Source of the DNA: Bradysia coprophila
Taxonomy: Eukaryota > Arthropoda > Insecta > Diptera > Sciaridae
Assembly: GCF_014529535.1 (NCBI RefSeq)
Contig: NC_050737.1
Coordinates: 4,216,585 to 4,280,584 of the forward strand
Direction: 5' to 3'
Length of the DNA stretch: 64,000 nt
Below are positions 32,679 through 44,704 of this stretch, piece after piece. Both the position numbers and the translations under genes were made by a program. Every line of letters starts with the position of its first letter. Position 1 is the stretch's first letter. Under the pieces are notes generated by a model. That model ran no database searches. It was given only the letters and a program-made list of their open reading frames with translations, and had not been told where the DNA came from.

Positions 32679-35237
32679 CTATTTGGAAGGGGGTGTGGAC
32701 GGTTGTTCCTCTGCGGTCGCTTGATTTTTATTCGGATCGTCTGGTTTCATAGCTGGGAACAATAGCACCTCCTAAACAGTAACACACAATCAATTGAGCT
32801 ATTCAGATTGGTCAGGCATTGAGTGCTTTTTACCTTAATGTTATTGTTGTCCGTCAAAAACATTGTCAATCGATCGATACCCATGCCCCAACCACCTGTC
32901 GGTGGTAAGCCATACTCCAAAGCAGTACAGAAATTCTCATCAACCATTTGAGCTTCGTCGTCACCAGCTGCCTTGTCCGATGCCTGCTGTTCGAATCGTT
33001 CACGTTGTGCCACCGGATCGTTCAATTCGGTGTACGCATTGCATACCTCCTTTTTCATCACAAACAATTCGAAACGTTCCGTCAATCCGGGAATGTCACG
33101 GTGATATTTGGCCAACGGACTCATGATTTGCGGATGATCACAAATGAACGTTGGATTGATACAATCCTCTTCGAGGAACTCGCCAACCAATTTGTCTAAT
33201 AACCTGGCTGTGGTTCGCGGTGCCGGACATTCGACATTATGTTTTTGGCACAAATTCGATAGGAATTCGTTAGCCGCTTTCGTTTTCAGCTCTTCCGGTT
33301 TGGGCAGTTTAACTTTGAGAATTTCCTCTATAGTCTTCATCATCGATACACGCTTGAATGGCGGTGTAAAATCTATCTCACATTCGGGACCTTCGGGACC
33401 TTCCGGATGATACTTGACTTTGTAAGAGCCGTGAATACTTTTTACCATGCCCGACACCAACTTTTCGGTCATCTCAATAATATCATTGTAATCGGCATAC
33501 GCCATATAGAATTCACAGGTTGTAAATTCCGGGTTGTGAGTCATATCGATGCCTTCATTCCGGAACTGTCGGCCAATTTCGTAGACCCTGCGTTAACAGA
33601 ACAAGAGACGTTTTAATTGAGCATGGTGTTCCGACAAATCATAAATTCCGTAAACTAATTCACCTGTCTAGACCACCGACAATCAACATTTTGTGGTACA
33701 ATTCCGGCGCGATTCGCATGTACAAATCCATATTCAAGTCATTGTGATGTGTCACGAATGGTTTAGCTGTTGCACCTCCAGCGACCATATTCATCATAGG
33801 CGTTTCAATTTCCAGGAAACCTTGCTGGTCGAAGAATTGACGAATATACGAGATAATTCTGGCGCGAATTTGAAACGTCTGTCGCACTCGATTGTTCAAT
33901 ATCAAATCCAGGTATCGCTGACGGAAGCGAGTCTCTTTATCTTTCAGGCCGAAATGCAGATGCGGCAACATATGCAAGCACGGGGCCAGCAATTTAATCT
34001 GCACAAATGGAATGAATGTTGATCATGTTTTGACAGTGCAACAAATTCGTATTTTCTTACGCTGGTCGGAATAATGGACAGTTCACCCTTTTTCGTTTTG
34101 CCCGGACATCCGTTTATTCCGATGATATCACCACGTCTGATTTTACTAGTGTCCGCTAGGAATTTCTCTTCGCTTTCGTACATTTTGGCGTTGGCCATCA
34201 CCTGCAATTTAACGCCTTCGCCACGAAGATCGTAAAATATTAATTTAGCACTCGATTCACGGATAGCATGAATGCGACCGGCAATGCTGAAAATGAAATG
34301 CAAAACATCAAGTTGATTGCATCATCCGGCAATGGGGGATGTTATATAGGTTTTCCGATGCAGACAACACACACACACACACTATTTACTTACATCATGG
34401 TTGTTGACTTCTCAAAATAAAGACAAAGCCAAAAGATTCGTACCTGAGTTTAACATCATCCAGCGTCTGACCATCGGTCAAATTGGAATACTTTTCAATG
34501 AATTCCTCCAGCGCCGTGCTGACGTGAAATTTATGTGGATATGGATCCGTTTCCGGATTTTGTTTCAGTTCAGCTACAGCAGCCGTACGTAGCTTAAAGA
34601 AATCTCTCGCCGACATTTCCTCTTCGTTCACCTTGGCTGGTTTTTCAGCCGGTTTCTCCTTGGTAACCGCATTCTGAGATTTTTCCTGTTTTTCCTTCTC
34701 TTTCTGCTCGGCTTTTTGGCGACGTTTCAATTCACTGTAATGAAAGGGAATGTATGGTTGAATGTCACTTCTAGACCATGTAAAACACAGATATTCCTTG
34801 CTTTAACTATTGCGGTAAATGCTAAGCTCGAAAAGCGTTAATTAAACTAAAATTCGATTCACTATGCACTCTATATAAACATAACCTCAACGTACGATTT
34901 TGAGTTGTCCTGTACATATCGGTTCACGGTCAGTTGATAAAGTGATAATCGATTGCTCGCAATGCTTTTTATTGAGCTCAACTGTCTACGTATTACGAAC
35001 ATTATTCTTTACAAACTAAAATACTGACGGTAATTTCATCAGCTAAAGCTATTATTGAACGCGTGGACAATCAAAATGGAAAGAATGATTTTAAAAACAT
35101 TGAAAACCGTGGTTTGTTTGCATAGAAAGAACAATGTTAATAAGACGCTTGAAAACTACAAATTTGATAGCAAAATCACTTAGAAAAGCTTACTTTTTTG
35201 ATAGTTTTTCAGTGACCGGACTGACTACATCAGACAT
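32679..35237 (-). CDS. LysRS: Lysyl-tRNA synthetase, class II
   Basis: Minus-strand exons 35237-35194, 34734-34444, 34286-34061, 33998-33664, 33587-32834 and 32771-32679, all in phase, 580 residues (human cytosolic form 597). The N-terminus is a basic, lysine-rich helix ([17 protein letters not shown]) that binds tRNA in eukaryotic enzymes. The OB-fold anticodon-binding domain follows ([20 protein letters not shown]). The catalytic core has motif 1 near [14 protein letters not shown]-type sequence (here QTFQIRARI), motif 2 FRNEGID...EFTTCEFY, and motif 3 [15 protein letters not shown]. The C-terminus has [12 protein letters not shown]. It charges tRNA-Lys with lysine in the cytosol. The first exon ([11 protein letters not shown]) gives the cytosolic form. 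I did not find an alternative first exon with a mitochondrial leader, which related animal genes use. Confidence 0.95.
34369..34382. repeat. Short AC microsatellite
   Basis: Seven AC units in LysRS intron 2. Confidence 0.8.
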
Positions 35238-35970
35238 GTTGGCTGATTTTTTATTCAATTCTAATGACGTTTAAAAAAAAGCGCAACAAAAAAAAATTAT
35301 TGGAGGATGACACATGCACGACCAGCACACGTTTCATCTTTTTCTTATTGCCAAAATTTGGGCTTTGATTTCATATGACCCATATGGACAGTGTGGGAAT
35401 TCAATGCGCCGAAAATCGAATGGTGAGTTTTTGATTTTTCATGATAAAGATTTTTCAATGTCAGAACGCTTATGAACATTGTACGAAATTCCACTCTCGT
35501 TTTCACTAACCTTCCTCGTAATTTTCATTTTCTTTCAAATTAAAAGAAATTTGATCGGTAGCATTGAAGTATTACTTCCGAGATTACTTCATTTTCTGTT
35601 TTAATAAAGTTTCAGTGTAGAACATGTAATCACTCAAGCAAAAACCCTCAAAATTCTACAAAATTTGACTAAGATCTGTAGGAAAAATAAGACAAACAAA
35701 CAAGAGCCGCCCGAGTGAAAAAAAAATCACAGAAACAGTATATCAAAGAATCATAGTATATTTACTCTATTTTCGATTTTCTTCAATGCAATGTATTTCT
35801 ATAATGGGGAAATTGCGAGTATATGCGCATACGTATTGTGCGTTTTCTTTTTCGCTCGGGATAATTTCCATTTTTTTTGTCGACGTTACAGTCCGAAACA
35901 TAGGGGATGAAGCAATGTAACTTTTCATGTTTTAAGCACTATACTTTCGACACATTCAGCATGGAAAATC
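35238..35970. other. Intergenic DNA upstream of LysRS
   Basis: Contains the presumed LysRS promoter. No other gene seen. Confidence 0.4.
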
Positions 35971-36181
35971 AATTACATAACTCGAAATGAAAAGTCTCGT
36001 TTTCTAAAACTCCACTTTCCATCTTTTTGTCCCTACTTATGTAATAGTATTTTACATAACTAGAGATAAAAAGATGAAAAGTAGAGTTTTCGTGTGAACT
36101 TTGTTGATCCGAGGCGAAGCCGAGGTTAATAAACACACGAAAACGAGACTTTTCATTTTTATCCCGAGTTATGTAATGGAT
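35971..36181. mobile_element. Foldback element with centre gaggcgaagccgagg
   Basis: The left end attacataactcgaaatgaa and agtctcgtttt return inverted as aaaacgagacttttcat and gagttatgtaat at the right. A second inner pair lies at about 36035-36100. The central gaggcgaagccgagg is like gccgaaggcgagg in the 13.8-kb palindromes, so the two families may be built on the same plan. Confidence 0.6.
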
Positions 36182-36303
36182 TTTACATGAAAAGTACGGT
36201 TTTCGACGCATGTAGCATGTAAATGCATATTTCATATGAGCCATTTACATTGCCGTAACACATAAAGAGTATTCCTGTCACATTTTCATGACTTTATTTT
36301 CAT

Positions 36304-36447
36304 CAACGCACTTCAAGCATAAGTGATATTCTAAATAGGATACTGAAACTTAACAGTGTTTAAAGCACTGTAAGAAATCATTTCAGACAAAATAGTACTT
36401 TATTTTGCAGCTGTCGACTAATGATCACTTTTGCTTGAAGTGCATTG
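36304..36447. mobile_element. MITE of the CAACGCACTTCAAGC family, copy 1
   Basis: Ends caacgcacttcaagcataag and cttttgcttgaagtgcattg. Internal sequence gcagctgtcgacta is shared with the copy at 52104-52248. Confidence 0.75.
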
Positions 36448-36996
36448 TTTCCAACAAAACCACTAAAGAGTTAATTGAAAATCTTCTTACAATATTTTGT
36501 GTCGCTGCTAGGGAGTGCTACGGTTTTTTTTAAATAAAATACTGTTACTTCAGCTAGGCTATTTACAATATTGTCGTATCCTTCAATAGCAGACATGACA
36601 AATTCACTTTTCGGGGTTAAAAAAACAAAGAAATAGAATCAATAGCCTGTGCATGCCTTCATTAAGTCTTCAATGACTTTGGAATCCTTCGCAGGACTTG
36701 ATAACTTCAAGTATAAAACGGTTAAGAAATATCCTTACATGACACTGTAAGTGACACCTCTGTGACTGTATTCTCCAAATGTGGCTGGATGGAAACTGCT
36801 TAAATATTACCGTGTGAAAGTCTCCTTGTCTTGATTTATCATTAACAGATTCAATTGTGTGTAACAGTTAATTGATAAAATGACTGTATTATTAGCTTAC
36901 ATTTTGGCTATTCGTTGGGGTTATCAATAGGTCCAACGAAGGCGTAGGTGCATAATATGGTCCCATCTAATTCTAATGTAATTATGACTTGATGCA

Positions 36997-37295
36997 CAGC
37001 ACTGCTACTAGCATGAACACTGAATTGACAAGTGTCAAATTTGGAGGCTTTAGTGATACGAGCTACCACTAAATATTGTTTGTATTGTACGTTTTAACAA
37101 ACGATGTTCTGTTATAATGGTGCAAGCCACATACACGTTTTGTCTCATTTTCAGATGTGACAGCTGTGCGGAAAAACGAGACAGAAGATATTGTATTACA
37201 ACAAAAGCAAGTCATCTATCTGTACAACAGAAACGGAGTACCTACTGTGATTTCATCAGCCTCCGAATATTTTGTATGTTCATGCTAGAAGCGAG
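36997..37295. mobile_element. Diverged MITE related to 16811-17022
   Basis: Shares ctagcatgaacact, caaatttggaggctt, ctactgtgatttcatcagcc and gttcatgctag with that element, in the same order. It is longer because of an extra internal segment at about 37095-37195. Confidence 0.65.
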
Positions 37296-37800
37296 TCGAA
37301 ATTGAGTCGAAATTAACTCAATAATATAACTTTACTAAATGGAAAAATACCGAAAACGTATGTGCAAGAAGAGAGAACTTTGGACTGATCCTCTGACGTC
37401 AGTACGCCACGACGAAATCGATGTCTTCATATAAACTTCTATTTTTTACTGTAGATGAATTTTCTTTATTCCTTCTGAATAGTTACGTTGTTATTTGCTT
37501 TTTTCACTTAGACAATTTTAACAAATTTTTTGTTTTATTTTAATTTAACATTTTTCTATTGCTGTTTTAATGATGGTTTGATAAAAGAAAAACTTTTTAC
37601 TTATTACAAATTGATCATTTCGATGGCAAAGCTTAAAAATACAATAACAAAGGCAAATTTCAAAAATTTTTAAAAGCCTTAGAATTGTTATCTAAAATGA
37701 AAAAGCCGTAGAAGAAAAGGAAAAAACGAAAAATTTTCAATATTAATAATTTATATTTGGTTGTTCGTTTTAATGTTAAATGTTAAATTGAAAATTACAT

Positions 37801-40800
37801 TTATTCTTCTTCCTCTTCTTCTTCTTCTTCCTCTTCCTCTTCTTCTTCCTCCTCTTCCTCTTCTTCTTCCTCCTCTTCTTCTTCCTCTTCCTCGACAACT
37901 TCTTCGACTTCAGCTTCTTCCTCATCCTCCAATGCATCGTCGTCAGCCTTAACTTCGTCTTCGCCTTCAGGTGTTTCTGGGTCACCAGCCTTTTTACCGG
38001 GCCGTTCACCGAACCATTTTGGAAGTCTGGCTGCATGGTTTAAATGTAAAAAAAGACAAAGTCAATAATCAAGTAGAATCAAGTCGCGTACGAACAAAAC
38101 AAAAACAGTAAACTAAACGGAAAATTGCAATGAGGTTTTCACACATAAAAGGATTAATCGATCCTACCTTTTTGGCGTCCACCAAATTGATCTTTCTTCT
38201 CATTCCAAGTTTTTTCAGCGATTTCTTTGTTGAATAATTCTAGACCCTGTTTCCGACAAAACAAAATGGATTTGGATAAAAATACACAAAACAAATATAT
38301 TGTTATAGACCATGGTTTATGCCTGAGAATAGGGTGGATAAAACAATGATAAAGTTGTGTTAAATACAGAATCTCTATTCAGATAACTTCATGCGTTATT
38401 TATGGTAGGAAAAACTCAATTTTCGCGACTCAATTACCAAACACTATGTGGTTCTGAGACGACTGGATTTAGTCAATGAAAGTGAAGAGAATGACAAATA
38501 TCATCTACCAAAGAGATGTAGCCAATCGTTCCAGAAGCGATTTTCCTTAAGCATCCGCTTTTACGTTGAATTAATTGTGAATTATCACAATTATACAATC
38601 AAACTGAACCGCATTACAGTTAGACACAATAAAAGAGACGAGAAAGACGGAACATTTTACACGTAAGGGGATTGAATTTACTTTTAGTTCTCTTCATAAA
38701 TCGGTCCATTTTCTCTTGCCATATTTTGTTAAACTGTTCCGCACAAATAGCCGAGTATCCCTTTGTGTTTTAAGGCAGTCCAGTTAATATAAAGTATATT
38801 TGACGACGTGTTAAACGAGAATATGTGCAAAATACTTACGCCTTCAAAGAGTTTCTTTTTATCGTCGTATGAGCGGGTGTCCACACGTCGTTCATATTTG
38901 GAGGCGACTTGGATTTTTGGCTGTAAGTTTTTAAATATCACAATTAATTATCGAAGAAGAAACTGATTTGCAGAGTGTCGCTTACTGGATATTTGCCTGT
39001 AAGGGCTTCTGGGTCCAAGCCTTTCTTCAAAGCTTTGTGCCTAAGTTGTTGTTTCTGTCTTTCTTTCAATTCTTTCAAATCGTAGTCCTGGCGCTTTTGT
39101 CTTTCTTCCAAATCATACTTTTCAGTTTCCAACTTGACGATCAATTCCCAGAGTTCTTGTGCCTTGTCCCTCAATTTGCTTTCGCCTAAATTATCGATTT
39201 CCAAAGGTTTGATGCGGAACGACAATGAAATTTTCTTCTCTTCTTCCAATTGTTCCTTTGTTTTGTTACGTTCGATTTGGGTGGAGGTAAGACCAAGGGC
39301 ACCTTCTTTCTTTTGAATGGTGAAGTTTGGTCCCTTTTTGTCCTTGTCCTTCATTGCTTGGAGCATGGCTTGACGTTTCTTTTCAGCCTCTTCAAGACGT
39401 TGTCGCTTCTCTTCGATTTCACGTTGTTTCTTCTCCTCAACTTCACGGACACGACGTTCTTCCTCCTCCTTCTTGCGTTGAGCCATACGCTGTTCTTCTT
39501 CGGCCCGAGTAACCTTACGCTTGGCTTGTTTCTCCTTCAACTTTTTGAGTTCATCTTCCTCCTTTGCTCGCTGTTTACGCCATTCATTAATGTATTCTTT
39601 AAGCTGATCGTCCAAGTCCGATCGCTTTTGATCTTGACGCTTAATGAATTCTGGATCTCCGGCATCTCCCCTACAAAGAAATTATCGGAAAAAAATTGAT
39701 TGATAAGTACCGAGGCCTTTACAACAAAAGAAATATTAGGTCTGGGTGAAACTAAATGCACTACAACAATCACTGTTTGGTACGGGGATGCATAGGGTAA
39801 TTTGATTTTACAAAATTGTGCGGGATGCTTTTTTTCGAACATGCAACACCAACCATAAAACAATCCTTAGATAATAGTTTTACGTTTTTGTATGCGACGA
39901 TAATTTGGGAAACCAGAGAAATGCACATTAGCGGAGAGATGTATTGATGACCATGACCGGCTAGAGAAAATAATATTGTACGGAAAAATGAATAAAGAAA
40001 CAAGAAAAAAAAAATGCATCTGAAATTCTAGGAATCGAGAATGAAGAAACAAGGAAATTCTAATTTGATCTGTGTGTTTGTGTAAAATACATTAGAATGT
40101 CTGAACTAGAGCAGTGCCTATTTTCTAGAAATGAATTATTTGTTTCTATTGATTTTAATACAATAAGACGAAACGATCAGACTTTGTATTTAGTTTTTAA
40201 CAGAAATTTGTAGTGTGAATTTGAATTAACTCTTCTGATCAGCAATTTCAGCGTGACTCTGGCAAATGTTACATATTCCCATAAAATATTTTTAAGTCAC
40301 TAAAAATTCCTTAAAATTTATTTTATTGTGTTTTTAAGACATTAAATGTAGCTATGTAGCTTATTTCAACGTCTTTTTGGGAAAGATGGGAAAATGTTCT
40401 TTCTAAATTATAGCATAGGTGTTCCGAAAATTCGTTGAGCTTTATCAGAAAGTATATTTTCCAAAAATTGTCTAACCTAATGGACTGATTCACTGACTAA
40501 GAACCGTTAAATTGAAAACTGAGTATTTTTGGAGAATATCTGCACCGGATGGAAAAATATTTTGGGGTTTTATTCTTGAATTTGTTATTTAAAATTTAAA
40601 TTAAATGCGGAGGTTGCTTTTAAACAAAAAAATATTAATGAAAAATAAACTTTTCCTGAGCAAAAAAAGATTTACCAATCAAAGTTTCAGAAATATTCAG
40701 AACTTAAGAATAAGTAAAATAGCAAAGCATAGGAACAGTGAATGGGTTCACACGATTTTGCATTTTTTTTCTGCAATTTAGCAACAAAAATGTATATATA

Positions 40801-43800
40801 ACGTTCAGTTTTAAGACAATTTTTTAATTATTTTTTTTATTGCTGTTATGGAGTAATGTCACTCTACTCCATTTCGATTATGAAGTATATTCATTTTTCG
40901 ATTATGTTTTTATTTAGCAAATTTTTCGCTTTTTTATTAAAAAAAAGCGGTGTAACAACACTAGGCCGAGAATAAGAAATTATCAAACTTAGACAAATCC
41001 TAAAAGTTAAAATTAAAATAAAAACAATTTTAAGCGGAAAAATAAATTGTTGTGATAATTTGATTAGAAGCGTTTTTTTTGTAAAAATTAAATATTTTTT
41101 CTGAAAACTTACTCGCTCTTTGCAGCGGGCCTAACCATCGCAAATATTCACATGGTGTGTGTTTTTGTGTAATAAACAGGTGGATGCAAGTGAAATCCGA
41201 TACAACAAAGTAATTGTCAGGCCAGACAAGTATGATTTGTTTCAATTTAGGTAGAGGATAATAGTCAAAAATAAAAAAAAATACCAAAATGCATTAACAA
41301 AAAATGTCTATACTTTTGGATGATAATAATAAACTTATGTACAAAATTCGTTTAAACTGAAAAGGGGGAATTAAAAATAATTTTCTTTTCAAATGGAAAA
41401 GTTGCGGATGATGATAATGGTAAATGAGCCACTGGCATTTTTTTCAGAAATTTTCGTTCCTAAAGTTTTTCAAAGTTTAATGATTTTTTTTTCATTCACT
41501 GTTAAAAATGAACGTAACATCGGTTCGAAAAACGTAGTCCCATGAATTGAAATCTATTGTTTTTCGAATCTGTGAGTCTTTCATTTTCACCGGGGGGTGT
41601 CACTACATTTTTGTGGTTTTTTTTAAACAAAATTTCGATGAATAAAGGTTCTAAGAAAAACTTCAAGAGACAAAAATTCGGATGAGCTGGGAACAGCTAA
41701 GATTGGGCTAGATTTAAAGAAAAGCTTTAATTAATTTTGTATCTTTTTTGGATTCTACTTTATTTTGTTAGTAAATTCAATAAAAAAAAATTAAGCCGAA
41801 TCGAGTTCTAAAAACCAATCAGAAAAGCTCTACTACATGTTGCAATGAAAAAAGAGATTGCTTTTTTTTCTCGAAATTTATTTTTTAAGCCAAAATTTGA
41901 TTTGTTTGGTTTTTCAAAAAAAAAGAGTCAAAAATCAATCCCCTTTACAAAAACGAACGAAGAATATAATTTTTAAGTTAATGATTCAAAGCTTCTAAAT
42001 TCTAATACAAAATTACCAACTCTCTACTTCAAACCAAAAAACGCTCTACTTTGTGGACAATGATTGTATTTTTTGTTTATTTTGTTTTTATTAATTCTTT
42101 TTTTTTTCATTTTACGTAAATTATTTTAAGTGCAATTTCTGTTTTTTCTATTTTTAATTTGTTTTTAATTTTTTATTAAATAAACATTTGGCACTTACTT
42201 CCTGTAAATAAAAAAGAATAAAAAATTATTTACTAAATGTGTTCAATTTTTATGTTGATTTTTTTAAAATCAAAATTATGTCTTGCGATGTTAATCGATG
42301 TTTTGTTTTTAATAATTTTTATATTTTGATTTTGTCGTTATTGTGTGAAACAGAATTACGATAAAAAACAATGCCCAATCGTTTTTTATTATTTGTTTTT
42401 GTTGAGTTATTATCCGTGCATTTGGTTTTTGTTTCGTTTTTTCGAACAATTTTGTTGTGTTTAATAAATAAAAAATCTTTTTAATTTTTTGGTATATTTA
42501 CATGCCAAGAATCGTTTTTTTTTATTTGTACATTGAACCATCGTTTTGGGTAAAAATAAAAAAAAAATCACTTCATTTCAATTTGCCAATGTGATCCAAT
42601 ATCCAATTGGTTATATTTCTATATTCTTGATGAACCAAAATTTTATTTTCGATTAGTTTCGAACATTTTTTAAAGCTGTTAATTTTGTTAATAAAAATTA
42701 ACAATTGTCGTTTGTTGCTGTTGTTGTTGCAATTCGCATTATGTAGTAAATTCTATTACTTTTGTCATCATTTTTTTTAAGTTTATTATTTTGTTTTTAT
42801 TCATATGTATAAATTGTGTGGCCTATATTATCGTATCGGTTAAGGCCACATTTCAGCTCTACAAAAACACAAAAAAAACTTTCATCAAAAAATTACAAGA
42901 AAAAATCAATGTTAATATTCGTTGATTATATCCTTGACGTCAATTTTTTTTTTTGGTATTGACTAATTACTCTACTTTCTGTAGAATGGGGCTGTATTTG
43001 GGAATAGAGCCATAAGGGTGTATGAAGACCCTTAATTGTTTTCGATCATCATTGTAGGTTGGAAAGATCCTACTGTTTTGCTTAACAGTAGGTCTATAAG
43101 TTTTGCTTGTTATCTTTTTTTTTCATTTAGTCTTAGCCAATCTTACATGTCTATCAGGGTGGACTAAAATTGAATTGTGCCTTTTTGGATCTTATTTGTT
43201 TTCTTAAGTTTGTTTTATTATGAAATTGTTTTGATCAAAACTTCCTTAGACTTCAACCTTATCAAACGATTCGACATGATGAGTGTATTGTTTCAAGAAA
43301 CAGAAAAATTTATCTCAACTCAAATGCAGCAACATCTGAAGCAGTTCAAAAATTTTAAAAAAATTGCCAGTTTTCAAACTGCATCAAACCAGTATTTGTA
43401 ACCTAATCAAAAAAAAAATCACACCCTCAGTGCACCTTCTAATTCAATAATTCAATAATTCGATGAATGATCAAAGTGATATATCGCTGCGCTCACTGTA
43501 CACTATACCGTAATCGATTTGAGCTTAAGGCGCACTTACGGTTGGAACTCTTTTTCGGAAGTAAAAAATACACGATCGTTCAGTACAGTGATTAACACAC
43601 ACATTTACAGTGAACGCTATTTGAACAGGATATCCTAGATTTTGTGTCGCCTCCATACAATCGTAATTCTGTGTTCGTTAAAATTTGGTGAATCGATAAC
43701 ATTATATTTAAATTTGTGTGAATTTACATCGTGTTTTTGTAGTGTTGAACATGAATATATTGATAAACTAATAAGCATTTTGTAAAAAAATATTATTTTT

Positions 43801-44704
43801 TGTTGAGTTAAAGTATAGATCCAGTCAACTAACTGTTAGAAATAATTAGTAAATTTACATTGCCCAACAGTAAAGAAAAAATTAGAAAAAAAAAGAAAAA
43901 TCGTCAAAAAATAGTAGTAAAATGTCGTGTATACTACTGCTACGTAACTATATAAGTAATTAAAAAAAGCTGTTCGTAATTTCAATATTAATCGAATTTT
44001 TTTATTCGAATGATTTGTATTTTGTACTGAACGAGGACTTACTCATTATGAGTCTCGACGACTTCCTCCTCCTCTTCGGACCTTTATTTTCACGAGAAGA
44101 AAGGAACATAGAAAAAACGCAAGGGTGAATACAAAATTTGAGTTAATTAAATAAATTGTTGTAATGGGTTAGTACATAATAAAAGTGTGTTTTTAGCACA
44201 CTTTATTGATTGGAATTTTACACAATTTTGTTTGTTAATTACTTTAGTCTCCTTAATCCGTGGAAATCGAGGAACAAATAATTACAATGGACAAGGGACT
44301 ACTATTTAAAAAGTGAATAACAAAAATGAAAAATAGGAGAAAAAAATTGTAACATTTAAACAACTGAAAACTTATTTTATTCAAATGGAAAATATTTAAC
44401 TAAGCGGATAAAATTGGGACTGTAAAATACTGTAAACTTTAACGAAACATTCTTTCAATAATAATAATAAAAAAAAATATGGAATAAAAAACACAAAAAA
44501 TATTTTTGTATTTAAAAAAGCAAGATGCCAAAAACACAATCAATTTGTTGTGATAAAAAAAGTGTTGAAAATTTGTGTTTTTTTCTTTGATCTCATTTCT
44601 CATATATTTATGTTTAGTTGTTTATAGTCATTTTTCGGTATGTAACATTTTTCTACTTACGAATATTCCTCATCATCGGACATGTTGGCGGATAGGATTT
44701 AAAT
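37801..44704 (-). CDS. TnT (up): Troponin T, thin-filament regulator of muscle
   Basis: Minus-strand coding exons: 44683-44661 (exon opens at 44704 after a 21-base leader), 44081-44043, microexon 41130-41113, 39670-38986, 38920-38840, one of 38760-38682 or 38246-38168, and 38030-37801. With the 18-nt microexon and one alternative exon this gives 384 residues in a continuous frame. It starts MSDDEEYSSEEEEEVVE. The central region has FIKRQDQKRSDLDDQLKEYI, a long charged coiled coil that contacts tropomyosin. ASKYERRVDTRSYDDKKKLF is the conserved block, RLPKWFGERPGKKAG follows, and the C-terminus is 30 consecutive glutamates, a feature of arthropod TnT. TnT anchors the troponin complex to tropomyosin in muscle sarcomeres. 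Other cassette exons may be hidden in the 2.9-kb intron between 41131 and 44042. Confidence 0.95.
38168..38246 (-). other. TnT (up): Troponin T mutually exclusive exon, version B
   Basis: Seventy-nine bases, acceptor ggaaacag, donor gtagga. Encodes GLELFNKEIAEKTWNEKKDQ and then FGGRQK. It resembles the constitutive-looking Drosophila sequence at this place (NEKIWNEKKEQYTGRQK). Using both exons, or neither, would shift the frame before the last exon, because each is 79 bases. Confidence 0.85.
38682..38760 (-). other. TnT (up): Troponin T mutually exclusive exon, version A
   Basis: Seventy-nine bases (acceptor cacaaag, donor gtaaat), same length and phase as version B. Encodes GYSAICAEQFNKIWQEKMDR and then FMKRTK. 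It aligns with version B (FNK...W.EK) and with the known Drosophila pair at this position, so one or the other is expected in each transcript. Confidence 0.75.
41113..41130 (-). other. TnT (up): Troponin T 18-nt microexon
   Basis: Eighteen bases between acceptor atggttag and donor gtaagt, encoding PAAKSE between the acidic N-terminus and GDAGDPEF. Skipping it leaves the frame intact, so it is a likely cassette exon. Insect TnT genes are known for small alternative exons in this part. Confidence 0.75.
42199..42201 (-). other. TnT (up): Possible 3-nt troponin T microexon (GAA)
   Basis: A strong acceptor (cttttttatttacag) is followed by GAA and immediately by a consensus donor (gtaagt). Its inclusion would add one residue without changing the frame. 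Alternatively the site could serve in stepwise removal of the long intron. Only transcript data can tell. Confidence 0.4.

Noticed and set aside
32863-34022. Several plus-strand open frames between 32.8 and 34.0 kb
   Set aside because: All are antisense to LysRS exons with recognised class II motifs.
37776-38036. Lysine/arginine-rich open frame on the minus strand at the troponin T tail
   Set aside because: It is another frame of the GAA/GAG run. The glutamate frame continues the conserved troponin T sequence in phase.
43531-43560. Additional troponin T microexon before a gtaagt at about 43536
   Set aside because: The nearest upstream AG would give 8 or 10 bases, which breaks the frame between the flanking exons.
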